A program made the position numbers and the translations under genes. Positions 34,723-42,981 of a stretch of DNA of 64,000 nucleotides are shown here, one piece after another. The stretch is from Kaistella soli. GTDB taxonomy: Bacteria; Bacteroidota; Bacteroidia; Flavobacteriales; Weeksellaceae. Location: assembly GCF_019038595.1 (NCBI RefSeq), contig NZ_JAHOPF010000004.1:377747-441746 (forward strand), written 5' to 3'. Below the pieces are notes generated by a model. It was not told where the DNA came from, did no database searches, and saw nothing but the letters and a program-made list of their open reading frames with translations. Each line of letters begins with the position of its first letter. Position 1 is the first letter of the stretch.

Positions 34723-36090
34723 ATGCAAAAAATTCGGTATTCTCGGTATTTTAAGACTGTTTTCATTTTGCTTGACGTGTTGGTTATCGCGGGAGTATTT
34801 ATGTTCTTTTTTCTTAAAAACAATGATTACCACTCCGGGCAGGACATCTGGGAACAGAATATTCTCTCCATCATTCTGCTCACTCTTTTCTGGATTTTAC
34901 TCAGCGGAAGAACCAAACTGTATTCTGTGGCGAGGAATTTAACATACACCATTTATCTGGAAAGACTTGTAACTCACATCTTTATATTTATTTTTGGGGT
35001 GATATTGCTCGCAAAAGTGAGCAACAACGATTTCTTAAAAATGGACCGTTTTTATATTTCGTTAAATCTGTTTTTTCTTCTTTTCATTATTAAATCAATT
35101 GTATTTTTCACTTTAAAATATTTGAGGATTTTAGGAATAAATTATAGAAATATCATGTTCCTGAACGATGATTCTTCAACCGAAATCCTCAGAAACATCT
35201 TAAATGAAAGAAAAGATTACGGCTTTAAAATTTTCGAATATCCCAAAGAAGAACGCTTTAATTTTGAAAAATTAATTGATTTCTGGAAAGAAAAAGGAAT
35301 CCACACGCTGTACCTTTCATCTACAGGCTTTGAGCAAAATGAGGAACAGGAAATTTTCCGCCTTGCGGAACGCCACAAAGTTCGGGTGTCGCTTATTCCA
35401 AGCATTGTGAAGAATAATTTTTTCCAGTATGATTTGGGATACATCGAGATGCAGCCCATTTTAGTACGATCTAAATTCCCACTAGATTATCTTACCAATA
35501 TCATTCTGAAAAGGACTTTCGACATCCTTTTTTCGGCATGTGTTTTGGTTCTCGTCTGCACGTGGCTTTTCCCTATGATCGCGATTTTAATTAAGCTCGA
35601 CAGTAAAGGATCTGTTTTGTTCCTGCAGAAAAGATATGGTTTTCATGACGAAGTTTTTCACTGCATTAAGTTCCGGACAATGCATGTCAATGACGATTCT
35701 TCAAAGGCAACCACAAAAGAAAACGACAAAAGGATTACCCGGATTGGGCGGTTTTTAAGAAAAACCAGTCTGGATGAAATGCCTCAGTTTATTAATGTTC
35801 TGAAAGGCGAAATGTCGGTCGTTGGTCCAAGGCCTCACATGCTTTTGGTCGACGATTTTTATAAATTAAAGATCGGAAGATATTCAGTAAGAAGTTTGGT
35901 AAAACCAGGGGTAACAGGACTGGCACAGGTAAACGGACTTCGCGGTGACACCGGAAACATGGAAATTAAAATGAAAAAGAGAATTCTTGCGGATGCTTTC
36001 TATGTTAAAAACTGGAGTCTGAGCCTTGATTTTGTCATTATTCTCAAAACGGTTTTTTTAGTGATTGGCGGTGATAAAAATGCCAATTAA
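34723..36090 (+). CDS. Exopolysaccharide polyprenyl-glycosylphosphotransferase
   Basis: 455 residues. Four N-terminal membrane helices, a central Rossmann-like CoA_binding_3 region (NIMFLNDDSSTEIL onward), a fifth hydrophobic segment (DILFSACVLVLVCTWLFP), and the Bac_transf catalytic domain at about 255-450: KLDSKGSVLFLQKRYG, CIKFRTMHVND, ITRIGRFLRKTSLDEMPQFINVLKGEMSVVGPRP. It transfers a sugar-1-phosphate to undecaprenyl phosphate, starting a surface glycan. The glycosyltransferase/flippase cluster is about 15 kb away and may use its product. Confidence 0.9.
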   Translation: MQKIRYSRYFKTVFILLDVLVIAGVFMFFFLKNNDYHSGQDIWEQNILSIILLTLFWILLSGRTKLYSVARNLTYTIYLERLVTHIFIFIFGVILLAKVSNNDFLKMDRFYISLNLFFLLFIIKSIVFFTLKYLRILGINYRNIMFLNDDSSTEILRNILNERKDYGFKIFEYPKEERFNFEKLIDFWKEKGIHTLYLSSTGFEQNEEQEIFRLAERHKVRVSLIPSIVKNNFFQYDLGYIEMQPILVRSKFPLDYLTNIILKRTFDILFSACVLVLVCTWLFPMIAILIKLDSKGSVLFLQKRYGFHDEVFHCIKFRTMHVNDDSSKATTKENDKRITRIGRFLRKTSLDEMPQFINVLKGEMSVVGPRPHMLLVDDFYKLKIGRYSVRSLVKPGVTGLAQVNGLRGDTGNMEIKMKKRILADAFYVKNWSLSLDFVIILKTVFLVIGGDKNAN

Positions 36091-36126
36091 AAAACTCAGA
36101 AAAAAATAAAACACTAATTTAGCGGA

Positions 36127-36879
36127 ATGTTAAAAAAACTTTTGAGCCAGATCGGAGCTTATTTTCTCCTGCTGTCAAAAACGATTAAAAGACCACAGAA
36201 ATCTTCGGTTTTCTGGAAGCTTTTCATGCGTGAAATTCATGATTTGGGAGTCAATTCGTTTGGATTGGTGCTTTTTACCTCCATATTTGTAGGAGCGGTT
36301 GTTGCAATACAAATGTTCAATAACTTTAAAGCATCTACTTTTCCTATTCCAAACTCGTTTATCGGATACGCAACCAAAGTTGTTTTAATTCTGGAATTTG
36401 CGCCTACTATTATTTCCGTTATTCTTGCCGGAAAAGTAGGATCTTATATCGCTTCGAGTATTGGAACAATGAGGGTTACCGAGCAAATTGACGCGTTAGA
36501 CATTATGGGAGTTAATTCACCTAACTTTTTGATATTACCTAAAATTTTAGCCAGCGTGATTTTTAATCCTCTGCTTATCTGTATTAGTATTGTTTTTGGT
36601 ATTTGGGGCGGATATCTTGCGGGGCTGGCAACCGGGAGCTGGAGCAGGGCAGACTATATCACTGGTATTCAGATGTATATGCCACAACATTTTATTTGGT
36701 ATGCCCTATTTAAAACGGCAGTTTTCGCATTTTTAATTGCGACCATTCCTGCATATTTCGGATATAATGTAAAAGGGGGATCCCTTGAAGTAGGACGTGC
36801 AAGTACACAGGCAGTGGTTTGGACCATCGTTTCCGTCATTATCACGAATTTAATATTAACTCAAATGTTCCTCAGCTGA
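36127..36879 (+). CDS. mlaE: MlaE-type lipid ABC transporter permease
   Basis: 250 residues with five to six membrane helices. Diagnostic MlaE blocks: LVLFTSIFVGAVVAIQMFNNFK, IISVILAGKVGSYIASSIGTMRVTEQIDALDIMGVN and the late helix pair. Inner-membrane permease moving phospholipids with MlaF and an MCE protein. The stop overlaps the mlaF ATG (TGATG). Confidence 0.93.
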   Translation: MLKKLLSQIGAYFLLLSKTIKRPQKSSVFWKLFMREIHDLGVNSFGLVLFTSIFVGAVVAIQMFNNFKASTFPIPNSFIGYATKVVLILEFAPTIISVILAGKVGSYIASSIGTMRVTEQIDALDIMGVNSPNFLILPKILASVIFNPLLICISIVFGIWGGYLAGLATGSWSRADYITGIQMYMPQHFIWYALFKTAVFAFLIATIPAYFGYNVKGGSLEVGRASTQAVVWTIVSVIITNLILTQMFLS

Positions 36880-37688
36880 TGATTGAAGTAAAAGATTTAA
36901 AGAAAAAGTTTGAGGAAGTGGAAGTTTTGAAAGGCATTACGACCACCTTTGATACCGGCAAAGTAAACCTCATCATCGGCCAGAGCGGCTCTGGTAAAAC
37001 AGTATTCCTGAAAAGTCTGCTGAATGTTTATCAGCCCACTTCGGGAGAAATTCTTTTTGACGGAAGGGACATCAATAAAATGTCCAGAGATGAGAAACAG
37101 GTTCTCCGTTCTGAAATTGGGACTGTATTTCAGGGAAGCGCGCTGTTCGATTCTATGACTGTGGAAGAAAACATTACTTTTCCACTGGATATGTTTACGA
37201 ATCTGTCTTTCCGGGAAAAGAAAAGAAGGGTTTTTGATGTCATCGGAAGGGTTCATCTTGAAAAAGCTAACCGTAAATATCCTTCAGAAATTTCCGGAGG
37301 AATGCAGAAACGGGTTGCGATCGCAAGAGCCATTGTAAACAATCCCAAATATCTTTTCTGTGATGAGCCCAATTCTGGTCTTGATCCTTATACCTCGAAT
37401 ATTATTGATGATCTGCTTTTGGAAATCACCAAAGAGTATAACACCACAACCATTATCAATTCCCATGATATGAATTCGGTAATGACGATTGGCGAGAAAA
37501 TTGTATATCTACGGCTAGGAATTAAAGAATGGGAAGGAAATAAGGACATCCTGATCAATGCAGGCAATAAAAACCTTATCGACTTCGTTTATTCTTCTGA
37601 ACTGTTCAAGGAATTACGCGAATACTTCCTGGAAACCAATAAAACTTCAATCGATAATATTATTACAAAATCTCAAGACAATGAATAA
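36879..37688 (+). CDS. mlaF: MlaF-type ABC transporter ATPase
   Basis: 269 residues from the ATG overlapping the mlaE stop. Walker A GQSGSGKTVFLKS, Q-loop TVFQGSALFDSMTVEENI, signature ISGGMQKRVAIARAI, Walker B YLFCDEPNSGLDP, and the H-loop INSHDM. Energises MlaE. Its last 8 bases overlap the start of the beta-barrel gene. Confidence 0.94.
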   Translation: MIEVKDLKKKFEEVEVLKGITTTFDTGKVNLIIGQSGSGKTVFLKSLLNVYQPTSGEILFDGRDINKMSRDEKQVLRSEIGTVFQGSALFDSMTVEENITFPLDMFTNLSFREKKRRVFDVIGRVHLEKANRKYPSEISGGMQKRVAIARAIVNNPKYLFCDEPNSGLDPYTSNIIDDLLLEITKEYNTTTIINSHDMNSVMTIGEKIVYLRLGIKEWEGNKDILINAGNKNLIDFVYSSELFKELREYFLETNKTSIDNIITKSQDNE

Positions 37689-38304
37689 AATTCTTAGTAT
37701 AGCCTTAATCAGTACAAGTATTTTTGCTTCTGCACAGGTTACCTTAGCGGGAAAGGCAAACTTACTTTTCAAAACAGATAAACCTACCTGGGAAAATATC
37801 AAGGGAACAGCAGTGACTGCGTATAACAATTCCGGAAAAAACAATGTAGGTTTCAATGTGGGTCTTTCTGCCAAAATAAATCTACCGGTTTCATTATTTT
37901 TAATGCCGGAAATTTATTACACCACTTTTAAATCTGAATTTGAAGTTCCTAATTCTAACACGACAATTGATGTAAAAAGCAACCGTGTAGATGTTCCTGT
38001 GCTGTTAGGTTACCGTCTTTTGGGTGATAATTTGGGGGTTTTCTTAGGTCCTGTTGCTTCTTATAATCTTTCAACAGATAATCAGTACAACGATTTCAAG
38101 GAGAACGCACTCAATAACTTCACGGTAGGTTACCAGTTTGGAGCGCAGGCCCAGATACAGAAATTAATTTTCAATGCCAGATACGAAGGTGCCTTCACAA
38201 AAGACCAGCGTGATTTCATTAACAACAACGCCGGTACTAATGAAACTATTCGTTATGACAGCCGCCCAAGCTTATTTATGGTAGGTTTAGGATATCAGTT
38301 TTAA
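37681..38304 (+). CDS. Outer-membrane beta-barrel protein
   Basis: 207 residues from the ATG at 37681. Signal peptide cleaved after FASAQ (about residue 20). The mature part is a run of alternating beta strands with PorT/OMP_b-brl features (NNVGFNVGLSAKINLP, FLMPEIYYTTF, FLGPVASYNL) and ends with an aromatic residue (GLGYQF) as barrels do. The 8-base overlap with mlaF suggests co-translation, so it is a candidate outer-membrane partner of the Mla transporter; this is inference. Confidence 0.8.
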   Translation: MNKILSIALISTSIFASAQVTLAGKANLLFKTDKPTWENIKGTAVTAYNNSGKNNVGFNVGLSAKINLPVSLFLMPEIYYTTFKSEFEVPNSNTTIDVKSNRVDVPVLLGYRLLGDNLGVFLGPVASYNLSTDNQYNDFKENALNNFTVGYQFGAQAQIQKLIFNARYEGAFTKDQRDFINNNAGTNETIRYDSRPSLFMVGLGYQF

Positions 38305-38323
38305 ATAAAAACTTAACAATAAA

Positions 38324-38356
38324 AAAATCCTCAGAATTAAAAGTTCTGAGGATTTT
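38324..38356. terminator. Bidirectional terminator between convergent genes
   Basis: Perfect 13-base stem AAAATCCTCAGAA / TTCTGAGGATTTT with a 7-base loop. It includes the stop codon of the minus-strand gene. Confidence 0.9.
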
Positions 38357-38654
38357 CGTTTGATGTATTTTGTATGGTCTGCTGTCTTGCAAGTTCGGCA
38401 GCCTGTCTTTCCAAATCTTCTTTTTCTTTTCTGAGCTGTATCAGTTCTTTTCTTTTCTGTTCTTCCCTTAAAGCTGTGCCTTTGCTTACATAACCCACGA
38501 TTCCGCCGATTATTAATCCGATTCCGATTCCTGCAAGAATTCCCATCAAATTAATAGGTTCAAACAGTTTAACAAAAGAAAACTGTGGCAACATGTAATA
38601 AAGCAAAAATGCCAACGCCAACAGCAGAACACCAATAAAAGTTAAATTTTTCAT
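38337..38654 (-). CDS. Small membrane protein with coiled-coil tail
   Basis: 105 residues. Two membrane helices (about 5-20 and 35-57, the second Gly-rich: GILAGIGIGLIIGGIVGYV) are followed by a charged coiled coil (LREEQKRKELIQLRKEKEDLERQAAELAR). No recognised domain. Its promoter lies within the loop of the upstream gene's terminator. Confidence 0.65.
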   Translation of the reverse strand: MKNLTFIGVLLLALAFLLYYMLPQFSFVKLFEPINLMGILAGIGIGLIIGGIVGYVSKGTALREEQKRKELIQLRKEKEDLERQAAELARQQTIQNTSNENPQNF

Positions 38655-38666
38655 AGTTACAGAATT

Positions 38667-38705
38667 AAAAAAACCTTTCCAAATTTAAGAATAATTCGGA
38701 AAGGT
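38667..38705 (-). terminator. Terminator of the M48 protease gene, with promoter in its loop
   Basis: Minus-strand stem ACCTTTCC / GGAAAGGT (arms 38698-38705 and 38673-38680) followed by seven T residues. The 17-base loop contains TAAATTTG, the -7 element of the next gene. Confidence 0.78.
38680..38687 (-). promoter_or_regulatory. -7 promoter element of the small membrane protein gene
   Basis: Minus-strand TAAATTTG inside the terminator hairpin; inferred leader about 19 nt. Confidence 0.5.
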
Positions 38706-38727
38706 CGGTTATAAATTATTTTTTGTA

Positions 38728-39534
38728 TTAAATTTTTCCGCCTGCAGCCTTGTAATATTGAAGGGCTTTAGCCATATGTTTATCTAAATCTGCTCTTCGG
38801 TTCTCAGGACTCGGGTGGGTGGAAAGAAATTCCGGTGGTCTGTTACCGCTTGATGTGCTTTCCATTCTTTCCCAGAAAGGCTGCGCCTGTCTCGGATCAT
38901 ATCCTGCCATTGACATCAGATAAAGTCCCATTTCATCAGCTTCAAGTTCCTGGCTTCTGCCGTATTTTAATAAAGCCACCTGAGCACCAATCGGATAAAC
39001 CTGCTGGAAAATTGATGCCATCTGGCCACTGGTCGTGCTGCCGATAATGGCTCCACCATATTCTGCAATCATTGCCTGCGAAATTCTTTCGTTACCATGG
39101 CCTGCTAGCGCGTGGGAAATCTCGTGTCCCAAAACAACAGCTAAACCGGTATCGTTTTTAGTTATAGGTAAAATCCCGGTATAAACAGCAACTTTTCCAC
39201 CAGGCATACACCATGCGTTGACCTGCTTATCGTCAATTAGGTTAAATTCCCACTGGTAATTTGCAATATCTGCATCTCTTCCGATGCCACGGTAATAATT
39301 ATTTGCCGCGTTTTTAATCCTCGCGCCAACATTCTGAACACTTTTTGCCGCTGTGGTACCGGTGATTACTTTCGATTTAGATAATGTCTCTCTGTACTGC
39401 TGTAATGCCATTGCAGAAATTTCCTGATCATTGGCCAGCTGAAGTGTTTTCCTTCCGGTAATCGGATTGGTTGTACACGCAATCATCATTACTGATATTG
39501 CGCCAAGTCCTAATAATTTATTTACATTTTTCAT
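38728..39534 (-). CDS. M48-family zinc metallopeptidase lipoprotein
   Basis: 268 residues. Lipoprotein signal ending MIAC (Cys20). The HEISH zinc motif (His137, Glu138, His141 in VVLGHEISHALAGHG) and the downstream ligand in SQELEADEMGLYLMSMAGYDP define the M48 family, closest in size and layout to LoiP/BepA-type proteases. C-terminal STHPSPENRRADL is also typical. Periplasmic quality control of envelope proteins is the likely role. Confidence 0.9.
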   Translation of the reverse strand: MKNVNKLLGLGAISVMMIACTTNPITGRKTLQLANDQEISAMALQQYRETLSKSKVITGTTAAKSVQNVGARIKNAANNYYRGIGRDADIANYQWEFNLIDDKQVNAWCMPGGKVAVYTGILPITKNDTGLAVVLGHEISHALAGHGNERISQAMIAEYGGAIIGSTTSGQMASIFQQVYPIGAQVALLKYGRSQELEADEMGLYLMSMAGYDPRQAQPFWERMESTSSGNRPPEFLSTHPSPENRRADLDKHMAKALQYYKAAGGKI

Positions 39535-39606
39535 AGTATAATATTTCTATTTTTTACTGAATAAACAATTTTTATTCCATTTAATTTTTTTCTTTAAATC
39601 TTGCAC

Positions 39607-39614
39607 TATTTTTG
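39607..39614 (+). promoter_or_regulatory. -7 promoter element of the DUF4251 gene
   Basis: TATTTTTG fits TAnnTTTG; leader about 14 nt to the ATG at 39635. Confidence 0.5.
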
Positions 39615-39634
39615 TATTGAATAAAGAAAATGAT

Positions 39635-40168
39635 ATGAAAAATTTAATTCAGATAATCAGCGCAGCATTAATATTGATTTTCATGAATGCCTGCACCTCA
39701 GCAAGTAATATACCTTCACAGAAAGTTGCGGACTTATTACTGTCAGACGAATTTACTTTCATGGCAGAACGCGCCAACCCAACAGGAGGAGATGTAATTA
39801 ATGTCCTTAATTCTTTGCCGAACTCCAGTTCTTCCAGAATGTTAAATCTCGATTATGGGTATACCTTACAGATTAAGAAAAATGAATTAAAGGCTGAACT
39901 TCCCTATTTCGGAAGAATGTTTAATCCCAGTTATGATACCTCAAAAAATTCATACCGCTTTACCTCGAAAGATTTCAGTGTCTTGAAAACTGAAGGTAAG
40001 AAAGGAAGTGCAGTTTACAGCTGGGCTCCCAAAGATCTGCAGAACGTCCGCAAAATTAATCTGGAGGTCTTCAAAAACGGAAAAGCTTATTTATCGATTG
40101 ATTCCAATGACAGACAGCCTATCTCTTACGACGGATATATTATGGAAAACCTTCCACCAAAAAAATAA
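39635..40168 (+). CDS. DUF4251 lipoprotein
   Basis: 177 residues from the ATG at 39635; the in-frame TTG at 39617 is too close to the promoter. Lipoprotein signal ending MNAC (Cys20). The DUF4251 core runs from FTFMAERANPTGGDVINVLN to the C terminus, with the conserved YGYTLQIKKNELKAELPYFGRMFN block. Function unknown. Its stop codon abuts the stop codon of the convergent meaB with no spacer. Confidence 0.85.
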   Translation: MKNLIQIISAALILIFMNACTSASNIPSQKVADLLLSDEFTFMAERANPTGGDVINVLNSLPNSSSSRMLNLDYGYTLQIKKNELKAELPYFGRMFNPSYDTSKNSYRFTSKDFSVLKTEGKKGSAVYSWAPKDLQNVRKINLEVFKNGKAYLSIDSNDRQPISYDGYIMENLPPKK

Positions 40169-41152
40169 TTATTTCCCTAATAGCTTCTCAACAAAAATTT
40201 TCGCTTCCGAACTGGGATTAGCTTTCAGGTCGGAAGCATTTTTTTTATGCATATTATAAAAATTTTCTGAAGAATTCTCTTCTTTCGTTTTCTGAAGAAT
40301 GTATTCCTGAACCCAATAATCAAACCGTTTCTCCGCCTGATTTTTTCTTACTTTGTCAAAACTTCCATTGTTTATTTTCAAGTTGATAAACTCATCAATC
40401 TTAACATAAACCTCTTCCAGCCCTTTGTTTTGCAAAGCTGAGCCAAGCAGTACCGGCACTTTCCAGTTTTTTTCCTTTGGATGTAAAAAATGAAGTGCTC
40501 TCATGAGTTCCGTTTTAGTGTTTTTCGCTTTCCGAAGGTTTTCGTCTTCCACTTTATTAATGAAGATTAAATCTACCATTTCCATTATTCCACGCTTGAT
40601 GCCCTGCAGCTCATCTCCGCCTCCGATAATTTTCAGGAAAAGAAAAACATCAGTGATATCTGCGACCAACACTTCGCTTTGCCCTACTCCAACAGTTTCA
40701 ATCAAAATATAATCATAACCTGCAGCTTCACAAATCAGCATCGTTTCAAAAGTCGTATTGGCAACTCCGCCTAAAAACCCCGAACTTGGCGAAGGACGGA
40801 TAAAAGCATTGGGTTCTTTTGCCAAGTCTTCCATGCGTGTTTTGTCACCTAAAATAGAACCTTTATTCAGTGAAGAGCTCGGGTCAATAGCTAAAACAGC
40901 GACCTTTTTTTCTTTCTGAATAGCGGTTTTACCAAAATTTTCGATGAATGTAGATTTCCCTGCGCCTGGAACTCCGGTAATTCCGATTCTTACGGATTTT
41001 CCTGTAAAAGGTAAAATCTCTTTCAGCAGTTCTTCGGCCTGATTTCGGTGCTCAGGTTTTTTGCTTTCCACCAGAGTGATGGCTTTCCCGAGGATGCGTT
41101 TGTCACCGGATCTGATTCCTTTTATGAGTTCTTCTGTGGAGAGGTTTTTCAT
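40169..41152 (-). CDS. meaB: Methylmalonyl-CoA mutase-associated GTPase MeaB
   Basis: 327 residues. G3E-family P-loop GTPase with Walker A GVPGAGKST (residues 60-68), IDPSSSLNKGSILGDKTRM, IETVGVGQSEVLVADITD and NKVED for guanine. It protects or reactivates B12-dependent methylmalonyl-CoA mutase. The mutase genes are not in this window. The dipeptide epimerase gene lies 21 bases upstream on the same strand. Confidence 0.93.
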   Translation of the reverse strand: MKNLSTEELIKGIRSGDKRILGKAITLVESKKPEHRNQAEELLKEILPFTGKSVRIGITGVPGAGKSTFIENFGKTAIQKEKKVAVLAIDPSSSLNKGSILGDKTRMEDLAKEPNAFIRPSPSSGFLGGVANTTFETMLICEAAGYDYILIETVGVGQSEVLVADITDVFLFLKIIGGGDELQGIKRGIMEMVDLIFINKVEDENLRKAKNTKTELMRALHFLHPKEKNWKVPVLLGSALQNKGLEEVYVKIDEFINLKINNGSFDKVRKNQAEKRFDYWVQEYILQKTKEENSSENFYNMHKKNASDLKANPSSEAKIFVEKLLGK

Positions 41153-41173
41153 GTACTCAAAAATACAATTCTT

Positions 41174-42169
41174 TTATGAAATCATTTCAATGCCCAGGCC
41201 CGGATCATCAGATAAAATAAGTTTTCCTGTTTCAACAGAACTCCCTTTTGCAAAATCATTTGAAATTAAATTTCCCCCGTCCAAATCGGCATAATCACAT
41301 ATCGGCGCAAGAGCAATGCCTGCAGAAATACCGACCGTAGATTCCGTCATGCAGCCAATCATTATTTTATAACCCAATTTTCTGGCTTCAGTAATCAGTT
41401 CTAAAGCAGGCGTGATGCCTCCGCATTTCATCAGCTTTATATTAACGGCTGAATAATGCGGCTGAAGCTTTTCAAGATAAGAAATATCCTGACAGTCTTC
41501 ATCAGCCATCCAGTTGGCGTGCAGATTTTTGCTCAGAACTTGAAACTTCCCGACAGGCCGCGGCTGTTCTATATATGAAAAGTTAGTGGTCAGTTCATTA
41601 TTTTGCAGAAAATTACAGTCCTCATCAGAAAAACTCGTGTTTGAATCCAGGGCAATTTTTTTCCCCGTATTCAGTAAATCAAAAATATTCTCACGGTCCA
41701 AACCGTTGCATTTCACTTTAAATTTGTGCCAGTCCGATTCTTTTATTTTCCTGATCTGTTCTTCAACAGGAGCGATACTTATCGTGTAGGAAGACTCTGG
41801 TAAAGAATTTATAATAATTTCATTCAGCTGGTGAAAACTTTGGCTTTCCAGCTTTCCGAATAAATCCCAAAAAGCACAGTCTAAAGCCGAACGTAAGAAA
41901 GAATGAAGATCGAGGGTGAGAAGAAAACGGTAAAATTCTTTTGGATGTACAATCTTGTGCTGCTCAATCTGTGTCTGAATCTGTTTAAGTGTGGCAATAA
42001 ATTCCTCAAGATGAATTCCGTAATAATTAATGGCAACGCATTCTCCGTAACCCTTCTTACTTTGGCAGGAAAGTACCAGCAACAGCGAATCCCGGAAATC
42101 GTAATTCCCATAAGAAATCGAAAAAGTTTCCTTTAAACTGAGCTTTTTTGTCTGCCAGGAAAGATTCAT
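41174..42169 (-). CDS. Dipeptide epimerase (enolase superfamily)
   Basis: 331 residues, muconate-lactonising-enzyme subgroup. Catalytic Lys pair KVK (151-153), metal ligands Asp175 (IALDSN), Glu in YIEQPRP and Asp in WMADEDCQ, and a second catalytic Lys in VNIKLMKCGG. GCMTESTVG precedes the last barrel strand. These fit L-Ala-D/L-Glu-type epimerases used in murein peptide recycling, but substrate specificity cannot be read with certainty. Divergent from the cytochrome lipoprotein gene. Confidence 0.85.
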   Translation of the reverse strand: MNLSWQTKKLSLKETFSISYGNYDFRDSLLLVLSCQSKKGYGECVAINYYGIHLEEFIATLKQIQTQIEQHKIVHPKEFYRFLLTLDLHSFLRSALDCAFWDLFGKLESQSFHQLNEIIINSLPESSYTISIAPVEEQIRKIKESDWHKFKVKCNGLDRENIFDLLNTGKKIALDSNTSFSDEDCNFLQNNELTTNFSYIEQPRPVGKFQVLSKNLHANWMADEDCQDISYLEKLQPHYSAVNIKLMKCGGITPALELITEARKLGYKIMIGCMTESTVGISAGIALAPICDYADLDGGNLISNDFAKGSSVETGKLILSDDPGLGIEMIS

Positions 42170-42206
42170 TGGAGTGTATTTTTTACGAAATTACCAGCTT
42201 CAGAAA

Positions 42207-42214
42207 CAAATGTA
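42207..42214 (-). promoter_or_regulatory. -7 promoter element of the dipeptide epimerase gene
   Basis: Minus-strand TACATTTG fits TAnnTTTG; leader about 31 nt. Confidence 0.4.
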
Positions 42215-42227
42215 TGAGAAATTTGTT

Positions 42228-42235
42228 TATTTTTG
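42228..42235 (+). promoter_or_regulatory. -7 promoter element of the cytochrome lipoprotein gene
   Basis: TATTTTTG fits TAnnTTTG, 22 bases before the ATG. Confidence 0.45.
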
Positions 42236-42257
42236 ATCAAACCAATTACGAAAAACC

Positions 42258-42575
42258 ATGAAAACTCAACACCAAATCACAAAGAGAACAAACACAGTAA
42301 AAATCGTATTACTGGCAATAGCCGGAACCGGATTGCTTGCTTCGTGTACACCAAAACCTGCAGTGGTAGAAGGAACGAAAACAAATACAGCAGAAAGGCT
42401 GGCTATGGGAAAAACAGTTTTCGGAAATTCCTGTGGCAGATGTCATGACTTACCAAATCCTACTTCCCATTCTGCTCAGGACTGGGTGGGAATTATGAAC
42501 AGAATGGCTCCAAAAGCCAAACTTAATGATGAGCAGCACGCCATGGTTTACGACTATATCGTCTCTGTAAAATAA
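42258..42575 (+). CDS. Monohaem cytochrome c lipoprotein
   Basis: 105 residues. Lipoprotein signal ending LLASC (Cys30). One haem c motif CGRCH (Cys59, Cys62, His63) in a short cytochrome domain with MGKTVFGNSCGRCHDLPNPTSHSAQDW, and NRMAPKA supplying a likely Met ligand. A small periplasmic electron carrier, possibly towards the cbb3 oxidase; the target is inference. A CsaA-like gene starts 13 bases later. Confidence 0.88.
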   Translation: MKTQHQITKRTNTVKIVLLAIAGTGLLASCTPKPAVVEGTKTNTAERLAMGKTVFGNSCGRCHDLPNPTSHSAQDWVGIMNRMAPKAKLNDEQHAMVYDYIVSVK

Positions 42576-42588
42576 TCTTCACATCGTT

Positions 42589-42933
42589 ATGCCGATAAAA
42601 CCGGAAATCTCCTGGAACGATTTTGAAAAACTGGATATCAGAAGCGGAACAATTGTTTCCGTTTCAGATTTTCCGCAGGCCAGAAATCCTTCTTATAAAC
42701 TGGAAATTGATTTCGGGGAACTGGGAATCAGAAATACCTCAGCTCAGATTACCGATTTGTATCAAAAAGAAGAATTAATGGGAAAACAGATTCTTGCAGT
42801 TGTCAATTTTCCGAAAAAACAGATTGCTAATTTCTTCAGTGAATGTTTGGTTTTAGGAATTTATGGTGAAAATAAAGAAGTGACACTTCTTACCACTTCG
42901 CTTCCCGTCAAAAACGGTTTGCAGGTTGGGTAA
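42589..42933 (+). CDS. CsaA-like tRNA-binding domain protein
   Basis: 114 residues forming a single OB-fold tRNA-binding domain as in CsaA and the C terminus of MetRS: FEKLDIRSGTIVSVSDFPQA, NPSYKLEIDFG, QILAVVNFPKKQIANF and the closing NGLQVG. CsaA has been described as a secretion-related chaperone in Bacillus; the role in Bacteroidota is not established. Co-directional with its neighbours. Confidence 0.88.
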   Translation: MPIKPEISWNDFEKLDIRSGTIVSVSDFPQARNPSYKLEIDFGELGIRNTSAQITDLYQKEELMGKQILAVVNFPKKQIANFFSECLVLGIYGENKEVTLLTTSLPVKNGLQVG

Positions 42934-42981
42934 TTTCTGTTCTTAGAATTTTCAGTAAATTCACTTTCTAAAATACCAGCC

